In this document: in pieces, positions 37,110-43,557 of the stretch
Position numbering within the stretch: the first letter of the stretch is position 1
How the letters are laid out: each line of letters starts with the position of its first letter
DNA from: Bacteroidota bacterium
GTDB lineage: Bacteria; Bacteroidota; Bacteroidia; Bacteroidales; Prolixibacteraceae
Assembly: GCA_030684645.1 (NCBI GenBank)
Contig: JAUXUF010000322.1
Location: 1-43,557 of the forward strand
DNA: 43,557 nucleotides
Reading direction: 5' to 3'
Program-made: the position numbers and the translations under genes
The notes under the pieces: generated by a model
The model's database searches: none
The model's input: only the letters and a program-made list of their open reading frames with translations
What the model was told of the DNA's origin: nothing

Positions 37110-38651
37110 ATGAGAATAGTTAATATCGTTTTAGTTGCTGTTTGCCTTAGTGCATGTATTTCCGTTGTAAATGGAGCTGAAAAAAATATGGCATTCGCTG
37201 ATGACCCGGTTGTTTCCCATCGTGGAGCATGGAAAAAAAATGCTCTTCCGGAGAATTCCATCGCATCGCTGAAACATGCCATCGAAATCCAATGCGCCGG
37301 TTCCGAATTTGATGTCCGGATGACTGCCGATGATTCACTCATCATCAACCATGATCCCAATTACAACAAGCTGCCCATTGAAAAGACTAACTATGCCGAC
37401 CTGATCGCTTTCAAGCTTTCCAATGAAGAGAAACTGCCCACGTTCAGGGAATATCTGCTTGCCGGAAAAGAAAACAATACAACTACCCGATTGGTATGTG
37501 AAATAAAACCTTCTGAAATCAGTAAAGAGCGTGGAATAATCATTGCATCAAAAGTATTGCAGCTGGTTAAGGAGCTTAACATTCAGCAAAGGTTGGTGTA
37601 CATCAGTTTTGACTATGACATTCTGAAGAAATTAATTGAGTTGGAACCGACTGTCACCACCCAATATTTGGGAAGTGATAAATCTCCTGAACAATTAAAA
37701 GCGGATGGCATCAGTGGAGCCGATTATCATTTTTCAGCCTTCAAAGCTCATCCCGAATGGATTGAAAGTGCTAAGAAAAATCACATTGCCTTGAATGCGT
37801 GGACGGTAAACGATGTGGCCGATATGGACTGGCTTTTGGCCAACAACTTTGATTTTATCACCACCAATGAGCCGGAATTGTTATTTGAACGAATGAAGTT
37901 ATCGCCGGTTTACAAGGGGATGAAACTGTTTTGGAACGATGAGTTCAACTATAAAGGTTTGCCCGACAGCAGCAAATGGAGCTACAATGTAGGAGGCAAT
38001 GGCTGGGGAAACAATGAAGCTCAGTACTATACTGAAAAGGATACTTTAAATGCACAGGCCGGAAACGGCACTTTGAAAATTATTGCACGAAAACAAACCA
38101 AAGGAAATAAGAAATATACCTCAGCAAGGCTAGTGACTAGCAACAAGGCTGAATTCAAATATGGGAAAATCGAAGTCAGGGCAAAATTGCCCCGTGGGTT
38201 AGGCACCTGGCCGGCAATCTGGATGCTGGGCAAAAACATGCATGAAGTAGGTTGGCCAGCTTGTGGCGAGATAGATATTATGGAGCATGTCGGCTATCAG
38301 AACGACAGCATATTTGGAACTGTTCATACAAAGGCTTATAACCATACCATAGGTACTCAAAAAGTTAAAAGCATATTCATTTTAAATCCCTACGATCAGT
38401 TTCATGTTTATTCCATTGACTGGGCCCCTGAACAAATTGACTTCAGTATGGATGGTATAGTTTATAACCACATCGTAAACGAGCATTTATCTACCAAAGA
38501 ATGGCCTTTAGATCAGCCTTTTTTCCTGATTTTGAACCTGGCCATAGGTGGCGGCTGGGGAGGTAAAATGGGTATTGACGACTCTATCTTTCCGGCAGTT
38601 TTTGAAGTTGACTATGTACGGGTTTTTAAGAGTAAAGATAATATCAAATGA
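37110..38651 (+). CDS. Fused glycerophosphodiester phosphodiesterase-GH16 beta-glucanase lipoprotein
   Basis: A 513-residue two-domain enzyme with a lipobox LSAC (Cys16). Residues about 32-262 are a GDPD barrel with catalytic and metal residues His37-Arg38 (SHRGAW), Glu48-Asn49 (PENS), Glu66, Asp68 (EFDVR), His81 (NHD) and Glu131/Lys133 (CEIKP). Residues about 270-510 are a GH16 jelly roll with the catalytic signature GEIDIMEHVG, giving nucleophile Glu387, Asp389 and acid/base Glu392. Both active sites look complete. The ATG at 37110 follows the glpF stop by 8 bp; the longer frame from 37020 overlaps glpF. It ends in ATGA, shared with the GH3 remnant. It would release glycerol phosphate or a related alcohol and cut beta-1,3(4)-glucan at the same place; the joint substrate is inference. 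Confidence 0.93.
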   Translation: MRIVNIVLVAVCLSACISVVNGAEKNMAFADDPVVSHRGAWKKNALPENSIASLKHAIEIQCAGSEFDVRMTADDSLIINHDPNYNKLPIEKTNYADLIAFKLSNEEKLPTFREYLLAGKENNTTTRLVCEIKPSEISKERGIIIASKVLQLVKELNIQQRLVYISFDYDILKKLIELEPTVTTQYLGSDKSPEQLKADGISGADYHFSAFKAHPEWIESAKKNHIALNAWTVNDVADMDWLLANNFDFITTNEPELLFERMKLSPVYKGMKLFWNDEFNYKGLPDSSKWSYNVGGNGWGNNEAQYYTEKDTLNAQAGNGTLKIIARKQTKGNKKYTSARLVTSNKAEFKYGKIEVRAKLPRGLGTWPAIWMLGKNMHEVGWPACGEIDIMEHVGYQNDSIFGTVHTKAYNHTIGTQKVKSIFILNPYDQFHVYSIDWAPEQIDFSMDGIVYNHIVNEHLSTKEWPLDQPFFLILNLAIGGGWGGKMGIDDSIFPAVFEVDYVRVFKSKDNIK

Positions 38652-39054
38652 AAAGAATATCTATTCCGGCCATATACCTGCTTCTGTTTTTCCTTAATCC
38701 TTTGTCAAACGCAGTGGCTCAGCAAAAAACAATTGACCAGAAAGTCAATGCCTTACTGCAAATCATGACACTGGATGAAAAAATTGGCCAGCTGAATCAA
38801 TTGCCCGCGACCCGCGCTGGGGAAGAGTGATGGAAGGCGCTGGAGAAGATCCTTACCTGGGATCATTGATTGCCACGGCCAGAGTGAAAGGGTTGCAGGG
38901 AAATAAACTCGGTTTATTTGATGATCCTTACAAATATTGTAATCCCGAACGGGAACAAAAAGAATTGAATAACCCCGAACATCCGAAAGCAGCAAGAGAA
39001 ATTGCAGCAAAAAGTTTAAGTATGGAAACTGAAGTTGTAAATAGTCCGGAATAG
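38648..39054 (+). pseudogene. GH3 beta-glucosidase remnant with several internal deletions
   Basis: The start is intact: signal peptide and GH3 N-terminus (IDQKVNALLQIMTLDEKIGQ). After residue 52 the frame shifts, and the DNA continues in another frame as DPRWGRVMEGAGEDPYLGS, a GH3 signature normally about 90 residues further on. After VKGLQG it jumps to KLGLFDDPYKYCNPEREQKEL, normally about 200 residues later and beyond the catalytic Asp. A last jump follows KAAREIAAKSL. At least three deletions and a frameshift thus leave about 400 bp of a gene of some 2.2 kb. It overlaps the GDPD-GH16 stop codon by 4 bp (ATGA), so the full gene was the last cistron of the operon. Confidence 0.88.
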
Positions 39055-39075
39055 TTTCCCTGAACTTTGATTGTC

Positions 39076-39083
39076 TATCTTTG
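39076..39083 (+). promoter_or_regulatory. -7 box (TATCTTTG) of yaaA
   Basis: TATCTTTG matches TAnnTTTG exactly and lies 32-39 bp before the yaaA start codon at 39115. This supports the internal ATG as the true start. Confidence 0.55.
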
Positions 39084-39114
39084 TTTTCCATTCGTTGAAT
39101 CAATCCGAAACACC

Positions 39115-39879
39115 ATGATCATTGTTATTTCACCGGCCAAAACACTTTACAACCACTCTCCTATTCAATTCGAAAAATATACCCAGGCTGATTTTTTGCC
39201 TGAAGCTGAAAAAATTATTTCTGTTCTGAAAAAGAAAAAACCGGCACAAATTGCCAAACTGATGGGTATTTCACCTAAACTGGCTGACTTGAACTTTCAA
39301 CGTTTTCAGGAATGGTCGCTCCCTTTTTCTCCTGAAAATTCGTGGCAGGCGGTTTTGATGTTTAATGGAGATGTGTATCAGGGAATGAAAGCAGAAACTT
39401 TCTCTGCTGAAGAATTCGGAACTGCACAGCAAAATTTGCGTATTCTTTCAGGTGTTTACGGCTTATTGAAACCGCTCGACCTGATTCAGCCATACCGGTT
39501 GGAAATGGGAACCGATCTGACTGTTGTCCGCAAGAAAAATCTGTATGAATTCTGGAAAACAAAGATTACAACCAAACTGAACCAGGAATTGGAAGAAAGC
39601 GGGCAAAAAGTACTGATCAATCTGGCTTCGAATGAATATTTCAGCGCGATTGACACTAAAAAGTTAAAATCACGCATCCTGACACCCGCATTTAAGGAAC
39701 ATAAAAACGGGCAATATCAAATGGTGTCGTTCTTTGCCAAACGTGCCCGCGGATTAATGAGCCGGTTTATCATTCAGGACCAGATTACAGATCCGGAAGA
39801 AATTAAAGCTTTCGATCTGGAAGGATATTACTTTAACAATCAGCTTTCAAAGGGTGATAATTGGGTATTTACCCGGTAA
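39115..39879 (+). CDS. yaaA: YaaA-family peroxide-stress protein
   Basis: A 254-residue cytoplasmic DUF328/YaaA protein, which in E. coli lowers free intracellular iron during peroxide stress and binds DNA. The start is placed at 39115 because MIIVISPAKTL is the invariant family N-terminus. Conserved segments include FNGDVYQGM, LRILSGVYGLLKPLDLIQPYRLEMG, NLASNEYFSAID and the C-terminal FFAKRARGLMSRFII. It has its own -7 box. Monocistronic. Confidence 0.96.
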   Translation: MIIVISPAKTLYNHSPIQFEKYTQADFLPEAEKIISVLKKKKPAQIAKLMGISPKLADLNFQRFQEWSLPFSPENSWQAVLMFNGDVYQGMKAETFSAEEFGTAQQNLRILSGVYGLLKPLDLIQPYRLEMGTDLTVVRKKNLYEFWKTKITTKLNQELEESGQKVLINLASNEYFSAIDTKKLKSRILTPAFKEHKNGQYQMVSFFAKRARGLMSRFIIQDQITDPEEIKAFDLEGYYFNNQLSKGDNWVFTR

Positions 39880-39982
39880 AAGGAGTTCCAAATTTCAGGA
39901 AGGAAAGTTATACAGAACTTGTTTCAGCATCTCTCCAAAAAAGTATTTGAATAAATGGATGCGAAGCAATGATTACCAATGA

Positions 39983-40948
39983 CTAGTATCGCAAATCGGG
40001 ATTCAAATAATTACACACGTAATCATCGATGCCTTCTTCCAGGCTGAAAAACGATTCGTTATAGCCAACATTTCTCAGTTTCTGAATGTTTGCACAGGTA
40101 TAATACTGGTATTTTCCGCGCAGATCTTCCGGGGTATCAACAAATTCAATATTTTCGGTCCTGTTCATCGACTTAAAAACAGCCTTGGTCAAACTCAGGT
40201 ATGAGCGTGCCTTTCCGGTTCCCACATTGTAAATTCCGGAATCCTTGCGGTGATTCATAAAAAACAGAATCACTTTGGCCACATCTTCCACGGAGATAAA
40301 ATCACGGGATTGTTCACCATCTTCAAAATCCGGATGATGTGAACGGAAGAGCTTCATTTTGCCTGTATCGGTGATGGTATTGAAAGCCTGAAAAATAACC
40401 GAAGCCATTCGGTCCTTGTGGTATTCATTGGGTCCGAATACATTGAAGAACTTCAATCCGGCCCAGAAAACAGGATGTTCTTTCTGTTCGAGCGCCCAGC
40501 AATCGAAGTCTTGTTTCGACTGTGCATATAAATTTAATGGCTGAAATTCCGGAATAAGTGAATGGTCGTCATCAAAACCCAAACTACCGTCCCCGTAAGT
40601 AGAAGCCGAAGAGGCATACACAAGCGGTAAACCATACTGAATGCAGGCTTTCCAGATTTTCTGCGAATATTCGAGATTAAGTTGCTGGTAAATTTCAGGC
40701 TCCTGACCAACGGTATCGGTGCGGGCACCCAAATGGATAATAATCCGGACAAATTTTCCGTTCCTGGCTAACCAGTCGAAAAAATGATCCCGATCGATCG
40801 TTTCTGTATAAGATTTTGTCTGGTAATTTTCAAACTTCAGGGGATCGTCGTATTTATCGACCAAAACAATGTCTTTAAATCCTTCCTTGTTGAGCTTTCC
40901 GACGATATAACTTCCTATAAAACCAGCTGCTCCGGTAACTACAATCAT
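39983..40948 (-). CDS. hldD: ADP-L-glycero-D-manno-heptose 6-epimerase
   Basis: A 321-residue extended short-chain dehydrogenase that converts ADP-D-glycero- to ADP-L-glycero-manno-heptose for LPS inner core. NADP-binding GAAGFIGS is at 6-13, the Ser/Thr site at 114-117 (ASSAST) and the catalytic Tyr141-Lys145 pair in YAQSK. The family-specific FFNVFGPNEYHKDRMAS follows. It stands alone with no other heptose gene nearby. It is separated from folE by a 383-bp AT-rich divergent spacer. Confidence 0.95.
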   Translation of the reverse strand: MIVVTGAAGFIGSYIVGKLNKEGFKDIVLVDKYDDPLKFENYQTKSYTETIDRDHFFDWLARNGKFVRIIIHLGARTDTVGQEPEIYQQLNLEYSQKIWKACIQYGLPLVYASSASTYGDGSLGFDDDHSLIPEFQPLNLYAQSKQDFDCWALEQKEHPVFWAGLKFFNVFGPNEYHKDRMASVIFQAFNTITDTGKMKLFRSHHPDFEDGEQSRDFISVEDVAKVILFFMNHRKDSGIYNVGTGKARSYLSLTKAVFKSMNRTENIEFVDTPEDLRGKYQYYTCANIQKLRNVGYNESFFSLEEGIDDYVCNYLNPDLRY

Positions 40949-41331
40949 AAAATACAGTTCATTAACATGAGTTTTTTCTGAGACATTGTTTTCGTAAATA
41001 CAAACTACATTTTACCGATTATATTGTCTGACAATGCAAAAAAAATTAACTTTTTTTGACATTTTTAAACCACTTTATTCTTCCTTTTTCGCAAATCAGA
41101 ATCTGACATTTTTCATTTTGTTCAAAGTACAATAATAAATGAAAAATGCAAAAATAAAAAAACTACTGACTGAAAGATATGCCTTTTCACCAATGTTAAT
41201 CTTTCTGTAAAATATTATCATTTCGTCACATAAACCTGACAAAACCTTTCGTTCGCACCTTTGTTATGATTGATCTTACTACATTTGCGATTATTTTTAC
41301 TGAATATATAATTGACAGAAAGGAATTAACT
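40949..41331. other. Divergent intergenic region hldD/folE
   Basis: 383 bp, very AT-rich, between two divergently transcribed genes. The only promoter-like element found is CACCTTTG at 41256-41263, one base from TAnnTTTG, 69 bp before folE. AAGGAATT at 41320-41327 may be the folE ribosome-binding site. No RNA gene, repeat or extra ORF was recognised. Confidence 0.4.
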
Positions 41332-41943
41332 ATGGAATTTTCACTGAACGGGGAAGATGGTACCTACCGGAAAGTTGAGCGGTATGATCCGGAAACAACT
41401 GAAAAACTGAGTCAATATTATAAAAAAATTATCGATCTGTTAGGCGAAAACTCCGACCGTGAAGGATTGAGACAAACTCCCATGAGAGTGGCCAAATCCA
41501 TGCAATTCCTGCTCCAGGGTTACGATCAGGATCCGGAAGAAATCCTTCGTTCGGCCTCTTTTAAGGAAGACTACCGCCAGATGGTTATTGTCAAGGACAT
41601 TGAAATTTATTCGATGTGCGAACACCACATGCTTCCGTTCATTGGCAAAGCACATATCGGGTACATCCCGAATGGGTACATTACCGGACTCAGCAAAATT
41701 GCCCGTGTAGTCGATGCTTATGCCCGCCGGCTTCAGGTTCAGGAACGGCTGACCACACAAATAAAGGAATGTATCCAGAATACGCTGAACCCACTTGGAG
41801 TTGCCGTAGTTATTGAAGCCCAACACCTTTGCATGCAAATGCGCGGCGTTCAGAAACAAAATTCCACCACCACCACTTCCGACTTTACCGGTGCGTTTGA
41901 ACGGGTAGCCACCCGCGAGGAATTTATCAGGTTGATCAGGTAA
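41332..41943 (+). CDS. folE: GTP cyclohydrolase I
   Basis: A 203-residue enzyme for the first step of folate/pterin synthesis (GTP to 7,8-dihydroneopterin triphosphate). The ATG at 41332 is chosen over 41266 because it follows an AAGGAA and gives the usual length; the longer version adds 22 unconserved residues. Zinc ligands are Cys96 and His99 (MCEHHMLPF) and Cys167 (HLCMQMRG). [23 protein letters not shown] and the RGV.KQNS.T.TS.F.G.F tail are complete. It is convergent with the lactonase gene, only 3 bp apart, and no separate terminator is visible. Confidence 0.96.
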   Translation: MEFSLNGEDGTYRKVERYDPETTEKLSQYYKKIIDLLGENSDREGLRQTPMRVAKSMQFLLQGYDQDPEEILRSASFKEDYRQMVIVKDIEIYSMCEHHMLPFIGKAHIGYIPNGYITGLSKIARVVDAYARRLQVQERLTTQIKECIQNTLNPLGVAVVIEAQHLCMQMRGVQKQNSTTTTSDFTGAFERVATREEFIRLIR

Positions 41944-41946
41944 TTT

Positions 41947-43068
41947 CTATTTCAAAAACTGCAAACAGACAGGCGATTGATTGGGAATTTTAGCCCCTGT
42001 AAATGTCAGTTTTCCGGAGGTTTGATCGATTTTAAAAACAGTAATGTCGTTACTTTTCTGATTGGCTACCAAAACATAACGGCCTGATGGATCGATCGTA
42101 AAATTCCGGGGCCAGTTTCCCTCGACCGGAACGGTCTCAATCATTTCCAATTTTCCGCTATTTGGTTCGCGTTTAAAAACGGCAATGCTGTTGTGACCTC
42201 GGTTCGACCCGTAAACGAACCTTCCGTCAGCAGTGACATGAATATCGGCACACCAACTTTCGCCTTTAAAATCTTCCGGCAAGGTTTTGATGGTCTGAAC
42301 CTGCTTCCATTCGCCACCATATTTCATGAGCACAGTGATGGTCGAACTTAATTCGCTGATGACATAAATAAAACGCCCGTCAGCCGAAAAATCCAAATGC
42401 CGTGGCCCTGAACCAGGAGGAAATTTCACAAAAGGTTGTTCGTTTGGCGAGAGCGGTATTTCGCCATTACCAACGCTGTAAATCTTGAGTTCGTCGATAC
42501 CCAGATCCGCAGCAAATATAAACTTACCTGATTTATCGAACCGTGCAGAATGCGCATGAGCCTCAGTTTGCCGCAGCGGAAACGGACCGCTTCCGGTGTG
42601 TTGAACCCGCTGAACCATCTCTGGCAGGTTTCCATTCGGAAGGACATTGTAAAGCGACAGATTCCCGCCGGTATAATTGGAAGCTACCAGTTTCTTTCCA
42701 TCAGGAGAAATACTTATATAACAAGGATTTGCACCATAAGAAAGGACATGATTGATCAAAGTCAGTTTGCCATTCTTTTCGATCCTGAAAGCAGAAATAC
42801 CGCCACTTTGATTGGAATCCAGATTATCCAGTTCTGCTACGGCATACAAGAATTTTTTGTTGGGCGAAACGGCCAGAAATGATGGATTGTTGCTAACTAC
42901 CGGCATTTTCTTATTAACCAGTTTGCCGTTCTGATCGTTAAACGAATAAACAAAAATACCATTCGTCAAACCTTCGGTATAGGTGCCCACATAAAGAAGA
43001 TATTTTTTTGCGGAAGCTGGTATTCCCGATAGAAGTATGCTTAAAATTAATACTAGAAATAGTTTCAT
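41947..43068 (-). CDS. Secreted beta-propeller 6-phosphogluconolactonase-like protein
   Basis: A 373-residue seven-bladed propeller of the Pgl/YbhE lactonase family (PF10282). It has a signal peptide (MKLFLVLILSILLSGIPASA), then KKYLLYVGTYTEG, the usual start of the propeller. Repeated blade motifs such as SPDGKKLVASNYTGGNLSLY, GPRHLDFSADGRFIYVISEL and WPRNFTIDPSGRYVLVANQ cover the rest. Conserved His/Arg positions (EAHAHSARF, GPRH) match the family. True 6-phosphogluconolactonases are cytoplasmic, so this exported version may act on other sugar lactones or only bind. It is divergent from the CDGSH gene; CAAATTTA at 43133 (minus strand TAAATTTG) may be its -7 box. Confidence 0.88.
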   Translation of the reverse strand: MKLFLVLILSILLSGIPASAKKYLLYVGTYTEGLTNGIFVYSFNDQNGKLVNKKMPVVSNNPSFLAVSPNKKFLYAVAELDNLDSNQSGGISAFRIEKNGKLTLINHVLSYGANPCYISISPDGKKLVASNYTGGNLSLYNVLPNGNLPEMVQRVQHTGSGPFPLRQTEAHAHSARFDKSGKFIFAADLGIDELKIYSVGNGEIPLSPNEQPFVKFPPGSGPRHLDFSADGRFIYVISELSSTITVLMKYGGEWKQVQTIKTLPEDFKGESWCADIHVTADGRFVYGSNRGHNSIAVFKREPNSGKLEMIETVPVEGNWPRNFTIDPSGRYVLVANQKSNDITVFKIDQTSGKLTFTGAKIPNQSPVCLQFLK

Positions 43069-43167
43069 TTGATGGATAAATGATGAAGTTTATAACTAAT
43101 CTCACCCTGCATTGTTTAAGGGTTAAAGAGTTCAAATTTATAAATTAAAAAACTTAAATCAACAACA

Positions 43168-43404
43168 ATGAAAAACCCATTTATTGCTGCAAAAATGCCG
43201 GCACAGGTAACCCTTGAACCGGGACAATATTTCTGGTGTGCATGTGGGAAAAGTTCCAATCAGCCTTTCTGTAACGGGTCGCATCGAGGGAGTGAATTTA
43301 CTCCGGTAATCTTTAAAATTGATCAAAAACAGGAAGCCTGGCTTTGTCAATGCAAACACACTAAAAATCCTCCGTATTGCGACGGAACTCACAAAACGCT
43401 TTAG
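43168..43404 (+). CDS. Double CDGSH iron-sulfur domain protein
   Basis: A 78-residue cytoplasmic protein with two CDGSH units. The first has ligands Cys24, Cys26, Cys35 and His39 (CAC...FCNGSH) and the second Cys60, Cys62, Cys71 and His75 (CQC...YCDGTH). Each unit should hold a [2Fe-2S] cluster with 3-Cys/1-His ligation as in mitoNEET-family proteins. The tandem arrangement resembles MiNT-like (type 3) members. Redox or iron-sulfur transfer roles are known for the family; no client is suggested by the neighbours. A hairpin terminator follows. Confidence 0.95.
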   Translation: MKNPFIAAKMPAQVTLEPGQYFWCACGKSSNQPFCNGSHRGSEFTPVIFKIDQKQEAWLCQCKHTKNPPYCDGTHKTL

Positions 43405-43434
43405 CTAAAATCATTTAAAGAAGGAATTCAGGAG

Positions 43435-43475
43435 AAAAGGATTCGATCCCCAAAAGATCGGATCCTTTTATTTTT
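43435..43475 (+). terminator. Terminator after the CDGSH gene
   Basis: The arms AAAAGGATTCGATC (43435-43448) and GATCGGATCCTTTT (43456-43469) pair with one mismatch around a 7-nt loop and are followed by ATTTTT. Confidence 0.85.
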
Positions 43476-43531
43476 AAACGAATAGGATAAATAGAAAATT
43501 ATCCGATTCGCTTTTAACCTATAAAAATCCC

Positions 43532-43539
43532 TAACTTTG
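43532..43539 (+). promoter_or_regulatory. -7 box (TAACTTTG) of a gene beyond the window
   Basis: TAACTTTG matches TAnnTTTG exactly, 12 bp before an ATG at 43552 whose frame runs off the window. It is the same octamer as in front of susC. Confidence 0.4.
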
Positions 43540-43557
43540 TTAAAAACTGAATGGATA

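Overview
The window is chromosomal DNA from a member of the Bacteroidota, probably an anaerobic or facultative marine or sediment Bacteroidia of the Marinilabiliales/Prolixibacteraceae type (genus is inference). The support is a SusC/SusD pair, type IX secretion (T9SS) C-terminal sorting domains, Bacteroidota-type -7 boxes (TAnnTTTG), many LS(A/S)C-type lipoproteins, a two-subunit 2-oxoglutarate:ferredoxin oxidoreductase, FISUMP-domain lipoproteins and AT-rich intergenic DNA. No rRNA, tRNA, CRISPR array or intact transposase gene was seen.

Layout. (1) 1-6001: a lipoprotein multihaem c-type cytochrome with a collagen-like stalk, a cysteine-rich Crp/Fnr regulator with a near-consensus FNR box between the two, then housekeeping genes (GNAT acetyltransferase, membrane-anchored metallo-beta-lactamase-fold hydrolase, COG0523 GTPase, HAD phosphatase). 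(2) 6201-9470: two FISUMP lipoprotein paralogues flanking a papain-like T9SS protease gene. The protease gene is broken by a 112-bp element with 14-bp terminal inverted repeats and by a 1-nt frameshift. (3) 9578-14215: GH2 beta-galactosidase, cupin, gamma-carbonic-anhydrase-like protein, and a repeat-rich spacer with several terminators and palindromes. (4) 14553-17461: korAB, a strong terminator, then about 350 bp of tiny 3-nt-loop hairpins. (5) 18074-19504: polytopic GT39/GT83-like glycosyltransferase.

(6) 19764-39054 is the main attraction: a glycan-utilization locus, all on the + strand. A membrane-spanning propeller/Y_Y_Y/LuxR regulator is followed by SusC, SusD, a lipoprotein probably serving as surface glycan-binding protein, and a GH30 enzyme. 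Next come a T9SS-secreted protein with a twice-repeated block of three CBM-like modules and a 5'-truncated second GH30. The locus then continues into glpK-glpD-glpF, followed 8 bp later by a lipoprotein that fuses a glycerophosphodiester phosphodiesterase to a GH16 beta-glucanase, and finally a badly deleted GH3 beta-glucosidase. GH30 + GH16 + GH3 suggests a beta-1,6/beta-1,3-glucan substrate. The co-directional glycerol genes and the GDPD-GH16 fusion suggest that the glucan, or a gentiobiose-type glycolipid or teichoic-acid anchor, carries glycerol-phosphate. That substrate is inference; the gene order and catalytic motifs are read directly.

(7) 39115-43404: yaaA, hldD, folE, a beta-propeller 6-phosphogluconolactonase-like protein and a double-CDGSH iron-sulfur protein. 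These look like ordinary core genes.
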